Part shown: piece by piece, positions 1 through 8,086 of the stretch
How positions within the stretch are numbered: position 1 is the stretch's first letter
Layout: each line of letters opens with the position of its first letter
DNA from: Nitratireductor pacificus pht-3B
GTDB lineage: Bacteria > Pseudomonadota > Alphaproteobacteria > Rhizobiales > Rhizobiaceae
Direction: 5' to 3'
Length of the DNA stretch: 41,421 bases
NCBI RefSeq assembly: GCF_000300335.1
Contig: NZ_AMRM01000031.1
Location: 1 to 41,421 of the forward strand
The notes under the pieces: model-generated
What the model saw: the letters and a program-made list of their open reading frames with translations, nothing else
Database searches by the model: none
Told to the model about the DNA's origin: nothing
Translations under genes and position numbers: made by a program

Positions 1-381
1 GTCCCCATTCCGAGCCGATTGACAATCTGGCAGCGCATCCTGCTGCCCGACGGCTCGTCCATCAAGATCGACAACCTACCTGCCACCGACACGGCCGGTT
101 ATGCCGGGCTCGAGGACAAGGTCGATTTCCATACATGGCGGCTGATCAAGGGTATCGCACTTGCAACTCTGCTCGGCGTTGGCACTGAACTGAGCCTCGG
201 CCAGGACGAAAGCGATCTGGTCCGCGCCATCCGCGAGTCCACCCAACAGAACGTCAACCGTGCCGGTCAACGCATCACCGAAAAGAACCTGAACATCCAG
301 CCTACCATCACCGTCCGCCCCGGCTGGCCGCTGCGCGTCATCGTCCACAAGGACGTCTTGTTGCGGCCGTTCCGAGGCTGA
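1..381 (+). CDS. trbI: Conjugal transfer protein TrbI (VirB10-like), C-terminal part
   Basis: The frame is open from the window edge, so only the last 126 residues are present and the start lies outside. The visible part matches the C-terminal TrbI/VirB10 domain: an outer-membrane-spanning segment with 'AGYAGLEDKVD', then a hydrophobic stretch 'LIKGIALATLLGVG', and the characteristic ending 'NIQPTITVRPGWPLRVIV' followed by a short basic tail. TrbI proteins form the periplasm-spanning scaffold of a type IV secretion (mating-pair formation) channel. A DUF2274 gene follows directly, an order often seen at the end of trb operons in integrative elements of alphaproteobacteria. This marks the left end of the window as the tail of a conjugative element. 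The family call is confident; whether the element is still transmissible cannot be judged from here. Confidence 0.88.
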   Translation, partial: VPIPSRLTIWQRILLPDGSSIKIDNLPATDTAGYAGLEDKVDFHTWRLIKGIALATLLGVGTELSLGQDESDLVRAIRESTQQNVNRAGQRITEKNLNIQPTITVRPGWPLRVIVHKDVLLRPFRG

Positions 382-418
382 CTTCCATGTGTGGAATTAG
401 CCCGGAGAAGGACTATCA

Positions 419-664
419 ATGACTAACCTGAAGCTTGGAAAACTGCCCGACCGCTCGCCCGCGAAGATTACCATAACCGTCGACGCCGAGCTGAACCAGG
501 CGCTCCATGATTATGCATCGATGTACCGTAATACCTATGGCGAAGCCGAATCCGTCACAGAGCTCATTCCTTTCATGCTTGCGACTTTTCTTGATAGCGA
601 CCGGGCTTTTGTGAAGGCGAGACGTGAGGGCCTTCCGAAGACCGACGACTGGAAGAAGGGCTGA
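419..664 (+). CDS. DUF2274 family protein of conjugative elements
   Basis: This is an 81-residue protein, a normal length for DUF2274, with 'LKLGKLPDRSPAKITITVDAEL' near the N terminus and a C-terminal 'DSDRAFVKARREG' stretch. The start is supported by GGAGAAGG about 7 bases before the ATG. DUF2274 proteins are small cytoplasmic proteins of unknown function encoded next to trbI in integrative and conjugative elements. The predicted beta-strand then helical segment ('KITITVDAELNQALHDYA') recalls a ribbon-helix-helix fold, so a DNA-binding or copy-control role is possible, but that is inference. It lies 37 bases after trbI and is probably in the same transcript. Confidence 0.8.
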   Translation: MTNLKLGKLPDRSPAKITITVDAELNQALHDYASMYRNTYGEAESVTELIPFMLATFLDSDRAFVKARREGLPKTDDWKKG

Positions 665-870
665 GCCAAGACCGACGAGGCAGTCATGACAGTTGCAAAA
701 TTTCAACAACCAATGTCGGAAGGAGAAGCCGCGAAAGCATTGGGCGTGTCGAACGACACGCTTCAACGGATGCGAAAGCGAGGCGACATCGGTTACTTGA
801 AGGTGGGCGGCCGATATCGATACACTGAACAGATTCTACTGGAATATATCGAAAGCAGGACGGTCAAAGC

Positions 871-2152
<1,282 letters not shown>

Positions 2153-2255
2153 ATCCGACGCCGCGCATAGACCACAGTTTCGCGGCTGGCGTCAATAGGG
2201 AGATTGCGGTGATTTCGCGGCTTCCCCAAAGCGCTCCAGGAGGCGCTCCCGGACC

Positions 2256-2618
2256 CTATGCCGCCTGCAGCAGCTTCTCGACCTCGTTCACCAGATCGCG
2301 CAGGTGGAACGGCTTGGAAAGAACCTTCGCGTCGCGCGGCGCGTTGGAATCGGGATTGAGGGCCACGGCGGCAAACCCGGTGATGAACATCACCTTCAGG
2401 TCCGGGTCGATCTCGGTCGCCCTGCGCGCGAGTTCGATGCCGTCCATCTCCGGCATGACGATGTCCGTGAGCAGCAGCGAGAAGGGTTCCTCGCGCAGCC
2501 GCTCATAGGCTCCGGCCCCGTTGTCGAAATCGACGACCTCATAGCCCGCCCGTTCAAGCGCTTTCACCAGAAAGCGCCGCATGTCGTTGTCGTCTTCCGC
2601 CAGGAGAATACGTGCCAT
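2256..2618 (-). CDS. cpdR: CpdR-type single-domain response regulator
   Basis: A 120-residue receiver-only protein. The start 'MARILLAEDDND' is the usual CpdR N terminus, so an upstream in-frame codon adding seven residues was not used. It has the acidic pair D9/D10, phosphoacceptor D52 in 'LLLTDIVMPEMDG', the conserved Thr in 'MFITGFAAVALNP', and Lys in 'VLSKPFH'. CpdR in alphaproteobacteria receives phosphate from the CckA-ChpT relay. In its unphosphorylated state it primes ClpXP for degradation of cell-cycle substrates. The near-perfect family motif 'GFAAVALNPDSNAP' makes the assignment strong. It is transcribed divergently from the N-formylglutamate amidohydrolase across a 170-bp gap and points toward tRNA-Val. 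Confidence 0.93.
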   Translation of the reverse strand: MARILLAEDDNDMRRFLVKALERAGYEVVDFDNGAGAYERLREEPFSLLLTDIVMPEMDGIELARRATEIDPDLKVMFITGFAAVALNPDSNAPRDAKVLSKPFHLRDLVNEVEKLLQAA

Positions 2619-2788
2619 TGTGCCGTCCGAATTGTGCAAGAGCGGCGTCCCGCAAACCGCTTCAGTATGATCAGCTATATGATTCCCGCGTGGTAAATAT
2701 CAAGTGAATCCTGTCGTTCCCGCCCTTCTACCGGCTGGACAGGGGCGCTGGCCGGTGGCAGGCTTCAAGGAAACAATGCCTGGCGGAG

Positions 2789-3691
2789 ATGTCGACCCGA
2801 ATGACTGCCGTTGCGGATTTTGAACATGTTCCCGCATTCGAAGTGCGCCGACCGGTACCGCAACGGTTCCCCTTCGTCTTCAACTCTCCACATAGCGGCC
2901 GCCATTATCCCGGGCGTTTCCTGGCGATGAGCCGGCTCGACGCCGGCACGATCCGCCGCTCGGAAGACTGTTATGTGGACGAGCTTTTCTCGGGGGCGGT
3001 CGCCGCCGGCGCGCCGCTGCTGACGGCGAACTTTCCCCGGGCCTATCTGGACGTGAACCGCGAGCCCTGGGAACTCGACCCGCGGATGTTCTCCGATCCG
3101 GTGCCGCCATTCGCCAATATCCGCTCGCCGCGCGTCGCGGGCGGATTGGGCACGGTGCCGAAACTGGTCGGCGAGGGGCTCGACATCTATTCCGGCCGGC
3201 TGCGGCTGGCGGAAGCGACCGGGCGCATCGATACGATCTACATGCCCTATCACGCCTGTCTGAGACGTCTGCTCATCGACACCCATTGCGCCTTCGGCCA
3301 CGGCATGTTGATCGATTGCCACTCCATGCCGGCGGGGATTCGCGCGGGGGAGGGGTCGCTGCGTCCGGATTTCATCATCGGCGACCGCTTTGGCGTTTCG
3401 GCGGCGCCCGCGCTGACCGATTGCGTGATCAGCCTCTTATCGGCGCGGGGCTATTGCGTGGTGCACAACAAGCCCTATGCCGGAGGCTTCATCACCGAGC
3501 ACTACGGCCGCCCCGCGCAGGGGCTGCATGCCTTGCAGATCGAGATCAACCGCAGCCTGTACATGAACGAGCGCACGCTCGAGAAGACCGCGGGGTTTCA
3601 CGCGCTGATGGACGATCTGACCGATTTCATCCGTGAACTCATGGACTTTTCCGCCGGCTATTTCGTCGATCTTCCGCAGGCTGCGGAATGA
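2789..3691 (+). CDS. N-formylglutamate amidohydrolase family protein
   Basis: A 300-residue cytosolic hydrolase of the HutG-type N-formylglutamate amidohydrolase family. Visible signatures are 'VFNSPHSGRHYP' (about 30-41), a Zn-binding region 'RSEDCYVDEL', 'LDVNREPWELDP', and 'LIDCHSMP' (about 174-181). The family hydrolyses N-formyl-L-glutamate to glutamate and formate at the end of one histidine-degradation route, but no other hut gene is nearby, so the substrate here is inferred. Two ATG codons compete: 2789 and 2801. The purine run GGCGGAG at 2782-2788 is too close to the first and 12 bases from the second, so the true start may be at 2801. Confidence 0.88.
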   Translation: MSTRMTAVADFEHVPAFEVRRPVPQRFPFVFNSPHSGRHYPGRFLAMSRLDAGTIRRSEDCYVDELFSGAVAAGAPLLTANFPRAYLDVNREPWELDPRMFSDPVPPFANIRSPRVAGGLGTVPKLVGEGLDIYSGRLRLAEATGRIDTIYMPYHACLRRLLIDTHCAFGHGMLIDCHSMPAGIRAGEGSLRPDFIIGDRFGVSAAPALTDCVISLLSARGYCVVHNKPYAGGFITEHYGRPAQGLHALQIEINRSLYMNERTLEKTAGFHALMDDLTDFIRELMDFSAGYFVDLPQAAE

Positions 3692-3719
3692 CCCGGCATG
3701 CCGCCCGTTCCCTGCCGTC

Positions 3720-3806
3720 AAAAAAAGACCGCATCGCCTCGACGATACGGTCAGAAGTCTAGGGAGGAAACGCCCAAAAGGCGTCAGGCAATATGATTGC
3801 CTGAGA
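3720..3806 (-). ncRNA. Probable trans-acting sRNA with exposed anti-Shine-Dalgarno stretch
   Basis: On the minus strand this gap has the layout of an independent small RNA of about 85 nt. Hairpin 1 has perfect 9-bp arms around a 3-nt loop (3784-3792 and 3796-3804). Hairpin 2 has 5-bp arms (3770-3774 and 3780-3784). An unpaired TTTCCTCCCTAG (3760-3771) follows. An intrinsic terminator has 10-bp arms (3727-3736 and 3743-3752, one G-U) and seven U residues (3726-3720). A sigma-70-like promoter precedes it (see separate entry). The exposed CCUCCC could pair with ribosome-binding sites, as in the rhizobial alpha-r8 (MmgR) and alpha-r14/suhB sRNA families. Which family it belongs to, if any, is not decided here. 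On the plus strand the same hairpins lack a U-run, so a leader of hisN is less likely. Confidence 0.68.
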
Positions 3807-3809
3807 AGA

Positions 3810-3837
3810 AGTTTATGCTGCGGTGCACAATTGTCAA
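3810..3837 (-). promoter_or_regulatory. Sigma-70-like promoter of the candidate sRNA
   Basis: On the minus strand TTGACA (3837-3832) is a perfect -35 hexamer. After 16 bases comes TAAACT (3815-3810), four of six matches to the -10 consensus. Transcription would start near 3803-3807, at the base of hairpin 1. An 18-bp palindrome lies 8 bp upstream of the -35. Confidence 0.6.
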
Positions 3838-3844
3838 CCGTCAA

Positions 3845-3862
3845 GCAATGGTTCACCATTGC
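3845..3862. promoter_or_regulatory. 18-bp palindrome, possible operator
   Basis: GCAATGGT-TC-ACCATTGC has perfect 8-bp arms. It lies immediately upstream of the sRNA promoter and 79 bp upstream of hisN, so it could bind a dimeric regulator of either. No regulator can be named. Confidence 0.4.
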
Positions 3863-3940
3863 AGTGCGGTATGTGCCAGGCAATCTGCAGCCCGCCGTCG
3901 GCTCACGGCGCCTTTCGCGCCAGATCCCAGGAGACCCTTC

Positions 3941-4711
3941 ATGATGATCCCGCCCGCTTTCATGCGCGGTATGGCGGACGCCGCCGCCGCGGAAACCCTG
4001 CCGCGCTTCCGCCGGCCCGGCCGCGTCGACAACAAGCTCTCGTCGGGCTTCGACCCGGTGACGGAAGCGGACCGCGCGGCGGAGCGGGCAATCAGGGCGC
4101 TGATCGCACAGACCTTTCCGGAGCACGGGATTCATGGAGAGGAGTTCGGCCTCGAACGCGAAGACAGCGATCACCGCTGGATCATCGACCCGATCGACGG
4201 CACGCGCGCCTTCATCTCGGGCCTGCCCCTCTGGGGAACGCTGGTCGGGCTGACCGTTGGCGGGCGGGCGGTGGCCGGGATGATGTCGCAGCCCTTCACC
4301 GGCGAGCTGTTCTACGCGGTCGGCGATGGGGCACGCTACGAGGGACCCGGCGGGGCGCGCAGCCTGCGGGTGCGCGACACGACCGCGCTCGCCGACGCCA
4401 CTCTGTGCACCACCACGCCGGCGCTGTTCGACCCGCTGCGGCGGGCGGCCTATGACCGGGTCGAGGCGGCGGTCTGCCTGCCGCGCTACGGCACGGATTG
4501 CTACGCCTACGCGATGCTGGCGGCGGGCCAGGTCGATCTGGTGATCGAGTCCGGCCTTAATCCCTATGACATCGTCGCGCTGATTCCGGTCGTCGAGCAG
4601 GCGGGCGGCGTCATCACCACCTGGGCGGGCGGGCGCGCCGAGAATGGCGGTGACATCATTGCCGCCGCGACGCCGGCTCTGCATGAGAAGGCGATGGCGC
4701 TTCTGCGCTAG
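3941..4711 (+). CDS. hisN: Histidinol-phosphatase, inositol monophosphatase family
   Basis: A 256-residue Mg-dependent phosphatase of the IMPase fold. Metal-binding motifs are 'GEEFG' (about 67-71), 'WIIDPIDGTRAFISG' (about 83-97) and the C-terminal 'NPYDIVALIPVVEQAGG'. 'DPIDGTRAFISGLPLWGTL' is typical of HisN-type histidinol phosphatases, which convert L-histidinol phosphate to histidinol in histidine synthesis. SuhB-like inositol phosphatases usually read differently here. The start at 3941 was chosen because CAGGAG lies 7 bases before it and the protein then has the family length; the frame is open 48 codons upstream but those residues resemble nothing. The stop TAG is part of the end of the mosaic repeat that follows. 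Confidence 0.85.
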   Translation: MMIPPAFMRGMADAAAAETLPRFRRPGRVDNKLSSGFDPVTEADRAAERAIRALIAQTFPEHGIHGEEFGLEREDSDHRWIIDPIDGTRAFISGLPLWGTLVGLTVGGRAVAGMMSQPFTGELFYAVGDGARYEGPGGARSLRVRDTTALADATLCTTTPALFDPLRRAAYDRVEAAVCLPRYGTDCYAYAMLAAGQVDLVIESGLNPYDIVALIPVVEQAGGVITTWAGGRAENGGDIIAAATPALHEKAMALLR

Positions 4712-4776
4712 GGGCTATCTCATTGTTTTTCGCGTTTATGCGGACGTCAGGTGGTTTTGCCTGATTGCAACACGCC
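4708..4776. repeat. Palindromic mosaic element, copy A (partly degenerate)
   Basis: This matches copies B and C in order: a CTAG terminus, a short 'TATCTCATTGTTTTTCGC' linker, then an imperfect inverted repeat (GCGTTTATGCGG...GTCAGG / CCTGATTGCAACACGC). The second palindrome present in copies B and C is nearly gone. The element supplies the TAG stop of hisN and, on the other strand, the last 8 or so codons and the stop of the alpha/beta hydrolase. Confidence 0.75.
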
Positions 4777-5748
4777 ATAAGAGCTGGCTGCCGCCCCGGT
4801 GGAAGCGCCGTCGTCGATGAAGGCGAAGAAGGCGGCCAGCGCCTGTTCGCGGTAGATGTCGGCTTCCTGCAGCAATTCATGCCGCGCGCCGTCGATGGTG
4901 AGCAGCGAGGCGCTGCGCAGGCGGCTGGCGTAGTTCTCGATGGCCTGTCCGGAGACCACGCGGTCGGCGCCGGCGGCCAGGAACAGCAGGGGGATGTGGA
5001 GCGCCGCCATGAAGGCCGGGTCGGTGACCCGGTCGATCGCCTGAAACATGGCACGCGTCCAGGCGACGGTCGGTCCGTTGATGGCCAGTTCCTGCCGCTG
5101 GACGACGGTGGCGCGGTTTCGGGCGAAGCGCTCGCGGTCGCTGCTCAGCGATGCGGGCGAGAAGGCCGGCAGCTTGTCACGGCCGCGCCGTCCCGGCATG
5201 TACATCTTTCCGAGGCCGATCATATAGAGGAAGGATGCCAGGCGGCGGACCCACAGGGCAATTCGCGGCGTGGTCGGCAGCCCGAGCAGCGGGGCGAGCA
5301 GGACCATGCGGCGCACGCGATTGGCAAGGCTTGGGGCCGCCAGGAGTGCGATCAGAACACCGGTCGAATGCGCGAGCACGTAATAGGGGCCGCGGCAGTC
5401 CGGCAGGATGACGTGCTCGAAGAACCGGTCGAGATCGCGGACATAGTCGTCGAAATCGACGACGTAACCGCGGTCGCGATCCTGCAGCAGCCGGTCCGAG
5501 CCGCCCTGGCCGCGCCAGTCCACGATGGCCGAGCCGTAGCCCCTTCTTGCCAGGTCGCCGGCGGTCTCGAGATACTTCTCGATATACTCGTTGCGGCCGG
5601 GAAGGAGCACGACGGTGCCCCGGTTCGCCGCGCCGCCGGGCGGGATCCGCGCGTAGCGCAGGCCCAGCCCGTCTGCGGTCTGGAAGCGCCCCGTCACGGT
5701 TCCTTCGGGAATCGGGTTCTGCGGAATCTCGACAAGAAGATCGGCCAT
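4747..5748 (-). CDS. Alpha/beta hydrolase (lysophospholipase-like)
   Basis: A 333-residue alpha/beta hydrolase of the lysophospholipase/monoacylglycerol lipase (Hydrolase_4) group. 'VVLLPGRNEYIEKYLETAGDLARRGY' and 'VDWRGQGGSDR' are hallmark segments. The nucleophile elbow is 'LAHSTGVLI' (A-H-S-T-G in place of the usual G-H-S-x-G). An acid in 'AAGADRVVSG' and His in 'GARHELLQ' complete the triad. It has no signal peptide and probably acts on lipids or small esters in the cytoplasm; the substrate cannot be read from sequence. The final residues 'SYGVLQSGKTT' and the stop codon are encoded by mosaic repeat copy A, so the natural C terminus has probably been replaced. It is convergent with hisN. 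Confidence 0.85.
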   Translation of the reverse strand: MADLLVEIPQNPIPEGTVTGRFQTADGLGLRYARIPPGGAANRGTVVLLPGRNEYIEKYLETAGDLARRGYGSAIVDWRGQGGSDRLLQDRDRGYVVDFDDYVRDLDRFFEHVILPDCRGPYYVLAHSTGVLIALLAAPSLANRVRRMVLLAPLLGLPTTPRIALWVRRLASFLYMIGLGKMYMPGRRGRDKLPAFSPASLSSDRERFARNRATVVQRQELAINGPTVAWTRAMFQAIDRVTDPAFMAALHIPLLFLAAGADRVVSGQAIENYASRLRSASLLTIDGARHELLQEADIYREQALAAFFAFIDDGASTGAAASSYGVLQSGKTT

Positions 5749-6030
5749 GCGCGAATCGGCTGCCTCAAGCGCTTGTGACGGGCGGCATTTCGGGTCGATT
5801 GATAGTGACGTGCGGGCAGGAAGGCAAGGAAATCAAAGACCTTTTGCGCGGAGGGCGCGAATGCCGGAAGCGGCGTCATACCGCTTCCGGCGTTCCGCAC
5901 CGGTTGGAAGGGACGTTACATCCGGTGCGTAGGCTAAGGCGGGAGGTCTTTCCGCCAAACAACTGAACACAGCATAAGTGAACGAAGCTGAACGGCATCC
6001 GATGCCGTCGTTCATCGGGCGTTCATCTGT

Positions 6031-6050
6031 CCGTTCGTCCGGACGAACGG
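6031..6050. promoter_or_regulatory. Perfect 20-bp palindrome upstream of the hsp20 promoter
   Basis: CCGTTCGTCC joined to its exact reverse complement, ending 2 bp before the -35 hexamer of the hsp20 promoter. This position suits an activator or repressor site. No known operator was recognised. Confidence 0.4.
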
Positions 6051-6052
6051 GA

Positions 6053-6081
6053 CTTGAAGAGGATTCTTGGGGCACCCATAT
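6053..6081 (+). promoter_or_regulatory. RpoH (sigma-32)-like promoter of hsp20
   Basis: CTTGAA (6053-6058), a 16-bp spacer, then CCCATAT (6075-6081). Both elements fit the heat-shock sigma factor consensus (CTTGAA / CCCCATnT-like). Transcription would begin near 6088, exactly where the ROSE leader begins. Confidence 0.75.
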
Positions 6082-6088
6082 GATTTCC

Positions 6089-6186
6089 GCGGCCGCCAGA
6101 ATGGGGCCGCTGGCCAGACGGCAGACGCCCACACGGGGTTTTCCGCGATCGGTCAAACGCAATGTTGCTCAACAGGAGAACAGACC
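6089..6186 (+). ncRNA. ROSE-type RNA thermometer in the hsp20 leader
   Basis: The 5' end forms a hairpin GCGGCC/GGCCGC (6089-6094 / 6105-6110). The 3' hairpin pairs TGTT-G-CTC (6163-6170) with GAG-AACA (6176-6182), leaving G6167 bulged and burying the ribosome-binding site AGGAG. The sequence TTGCT (6165-6169) matches the conserved U(U/C)GCU of ROSE elements, whose single bulged G destabilises the stem on warming. The leader length of about 98 nt, the location before an hsp20 gene and the RpoH-like promoter all agree with the ROSE family known from rhizobia. Confidence 0.85.
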
Positions 6187-6651
6187 ATGCGTCACGTTGA
6201 TTTTTCCCCGCTTTACCGTTCGACCGTCGGTTTCGACCGGCTTTTCAGCATGCTCGACACGCTGGCACAGCCCGAGGGCGGCCAGACCACCTATCCCCCC
6301 TACAACATCGAGCGCACGGGCGATGACGCCTACCGCATCTCGATGGCCGTCGCCGGCTTCGGCCAGGACGACATCGCGATCGAGGTGCACCGCAACGCAC
6401 TGACGATCAAGGGCGACAAGAACGCCGGCGAGAAGAGCGAGGGCGGTGAACTGCTCTATCGTGGCATTGCCGCGCGCAGTTTCGAGCGTCGCTTCCAGCT
6501 TGCCGACCATGTCGAGGTGTCGGGCGCCAATCTCGAGAACGGCCTCCTGCACATCGATCTGACGCGCAACATCCCCGAGGAGATGAAGCCGCGCAGCATT
6601 CCGATCGGCTCGGCCAAGGGCGCCAAGAAGATCGAGGCCAAGGCTGCGTAA
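6187..6651 (+). CDS. Small heat-shock protein, Hsp20/IbpA class
   Basis: A 154-residue alpha-crystallin-type chaperone. The N terminus 'MRHVDFSPLYRSTVGFDRLF' and 'YPPYNIERTGDDAYRISMAVAGF' are typical of bacterial class A sHsps. The alpha-crystallin core runs from about 36 to 130, with 'LYRGIAARSFERRFQLADHVEV' and the 'GLLHIDL' strand, and ends with the C-terminal IxI anchor 'RSIPIGS'. It holds unfolding proteins in oligomers for later refolding. The ATG at 6187 has AGGAG 8 bases upstream, the same motif sequestered in the ROSE hairpin. A longer upstream frame would only translate that leader and was rejected. Regulation is probably dual: RpoH-driven transcription and thermometer-controlled translation. 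A perfect GC-rich terminator follows. Confidence 0.95.
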   Translation: MRHVDFSPLYRSTVGFDRLFSMLDTLAQPEGGQTTYPPYNIERTGDDAYRISMAVAGFGQDDIAIEVHRNALTIKGDKNAGEKSEGGELLYRGIAARSFERRFQLADHVEVSGANLENGLLHIDLTRNIPEEMKPRSIPIGSAKGAKKIEAKAA

Positions 6652-6677
6652 GGCAGGCTGTCCCGCAGATTTCCGAG

Positions 6678-6697
6678 CGGCGCCCCGCGGGGCGCCG
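6678..6697 (+). terminator. Intrinsic terminator of hsp20
   Basis: A perfect 20-bp GC-rich dyad (CGGCGCCCCG and its complement) followed by TTTTCGTTT, 26 bases after the hsp20 stop. It lacks a T-run on the minus strand, so it serves hsp20 rather than the convergent buf operon. Confidence 0.85.
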
Positions 6698-6705
6698 TTT
6701 TCGTT

Positions 6706-7275
6706 TCAGCCCGTCCGCCGGCGGGCAAGCAGCGCGTCCAGGGAGATCGCGCCGGCGCCCTTGACCACAAGCGTGGCAAGCAGGAACACCCACAGCGTCC
6801 GCTGATCCCAGATCAGGCCATCCGAGAAGCGATCGAACCAGGCGCCCGCCGTTTCCGCTCCGACCTTGTGAACCACGATGTCGACATAGGACTGGACGAG
6901 CACGAAGCAGATCATGCCGAGCGCCGCCACGCGGGTGAACAGGCCGATGACGATCAGCAGCGGCAGGATGAATTCCGCATAGGTGCCGGCCCAGACGGTC
7001 AGCCCCCAGGGGATGAAGGCGACATTCGACACATTGCCGCCGGCAGCTTCGACCGCCGGGAGGACGATCTGATAATAGGCACCGTCGGAGACCTGAAAGA
7101 AGCCGAGAATGCCTTCGCCGACCTTCGTCCGGGCGGAATTGAGGAAATAGAAGTACAGGACAGCAAGGAAGAAGAAGCGCGCGGCAAGGCTGAGAAACCA
7201 GCCGTCCAGCAGCTTCTCTACAGAGAAAAAGACGCGTGCGTGAAGGGCCGCGACGGCGTGAGCAAGTGAAAGCAC
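6706..7275 (-). CDS. bufD: DoxX family membrane protein of the bufferin operon (BufD-like)
   Basis: A 189-residue inner-membrane protein with about four hydrophobic helices ('FLSLAARFFFLAVLYFYFL', 'TYAEFILPLLIVIGLF', 'ALGMICFVLVQSYVDIVV', 'LWVFLLATLVVKGAGAISL'), the DoxX/DoxD layout. The GTG at 7275 was chosen because GAGGA lies 8 bases upstream and it begins 4 bases after the stop of bufC; an ATG 25 codons further up would lie inside bufC. It is the last gene of bufABCD. In characterised bufferin operons the fourth gene also encodes a DoxX protein, thought to support export or redox maturation of the peptide. The role is inferred from context; DoxX proteins in general have poorly defined functions. 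Confidence 0.82.
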   Translation of the reverse strand: MLSLAHAVAALHARVFFSVEKLLDGWFLSLAARFFFLAVLYFYFLNSARTKVGEGILGFFQVSDGAYYQIVLPAVEAAGGNVSNVAFIPWGLTVWAGTYAEFILPLLIVIGLFTRVAALGMICFVLVQSYVDIVVHKVGAETAGAWFDRFSDGLIWDQRTLWVFLLATLVVKGAGAISLDALLARRRTG

Positions 7276-7279
7276 GGTA

Positions 7280-8086
7280 TCAGTCCTCGCTATGGGTGGC
7301 GGGTTGGCAGGCGCTGAAGGCGCCGCTTGAGAGGAGAAGGCCGATCGCACCCGCCAGATCGAAGGACGGGTTGCCTAGGACTGCGCATTCGGCTGCTTCC
7401 TGAAGCGTCGCGCCGTCGCGCAGGGCAAGCAGGAACACAGCCTCGCCCGGCTGCACATGGCGCAGTTCGACCTGGAGGGCGGGACGGGTGACGAGGACGC
7501 TCTCGGCGATGCCCGCGTCGATGCGCTCCGGCATCGGGCCGGTGCGGTGGGCGACGAAGATCGTGTGCACGGCATAGTCGGATCGGATGAGCCGCATGGC
7601 CGGATGGGGCGTGAAATGCGCAGAGGCCAGCGCCTCCGGCGACAGGGCGCCGACTGCGCCGGGCGAGAGCGGCGCCTCGTCGGCGGCGTGGTAGGCGTCC
7701 AGCCAGGCACGTTCGAGGCGCGCCACGTCGGGCAGGTAGGCGAGATGCCGGATCGGATCGAACCCCGCCAGATGCGCGGCGAACCCCTCTCCATATTCGA
7801 AGACCAGACGCGAACGGGGCGGGCTGGCGCGCACGAAATCGCGGGCGATCATGCGGAAGTTCCGCTCGCCGAGGATAAGCGCCACCGCAGGAAAGATCTC
7901 CTCCAGCGCGGTGACCAGACTGTGGGTGACGTTGTTGCGGTAGACGTCGAAGCGCCTGGATGCCGCCTTGCCGCGCGGCCCGACGACGAAGTCGGGCTCG
8001 GGCCGGTCAGGCTCCAGGATCACGCGGCCGAACGCCGCCTCGAAGGGTGGCCGCGGCGCTGCGCCGTTGTCAGGCCTGGAGCGCAT
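7280..8086 (-). CDS. bufC: DUF2063 partner protein of the MNIO enzyme (BufC-like)
   Basis: A 268-residue protein with the DUF2063 putative DNA-binding-like domain in the N-terminal half ('[25 protein letters not shown]'; '[23 protein letters not shown]'; '[18 protein letters not shown]'). 'YRNN' and 'P..ARLE.AW..AYHA' are family hallmarks. In MNIO systems this protein is thought to act as a recognition and docking partner of the precursor peptide for the DUF692 enzyme, not as a transcription factor. It overlaps the end of bufB by 17 bases, with no clear ribosome-binding site of its own, so translation is probably coupled. The C-terminal half carries a second, less conserved domain ('[21 protein letters not shown]') that resembles the peptide-engaging region of such partners; that comparison is inference. 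Confidence 0.88.
   Translation of the reverse strand: MRSRPDNGAAPRPPFEAAFGRVILEPDRPEPDFVVGPRGKAASRRFDVYRNNVTHSLVTALEEIFPAVALILGERNFRMIARDFVRASPPRSRLVFEYGEGFAAHLAGFDPIRHLAYLPDVARLERAWLDAYHAADEAPLSPGAVGALSPEALASAHFTPHPAMRLIRSDYAVHTIFVAHRTGPMPERIDAGIAESVLVTRPALQVELRHVQPGEAVFLLALRDGATLQEAAECAVLGNPSFDLAGAIGLLLSSGAFSACQPATHSED

Larger units (their letters stand above)
5749..6186. other. 438-bp divergent intergenic region with several dyads
   Basis: No gene is supported here. From left to right it holds three inverted repeats: 5859-5873/5881-5895 (15-bp arms, one mismatch), 5897-5903/5922-5928 (7 bp) and a GGCGG/CCGCC hairpin near 5939-5957. It then holds a perfect 20-bp palindrome (6031-6050), an RpoH-like promoter (6053-6081) and the ROSE leader of hsp20 (6089-6186). 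No U-run terminator follows the three hairpins on either strand. Confidence 0.6.
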
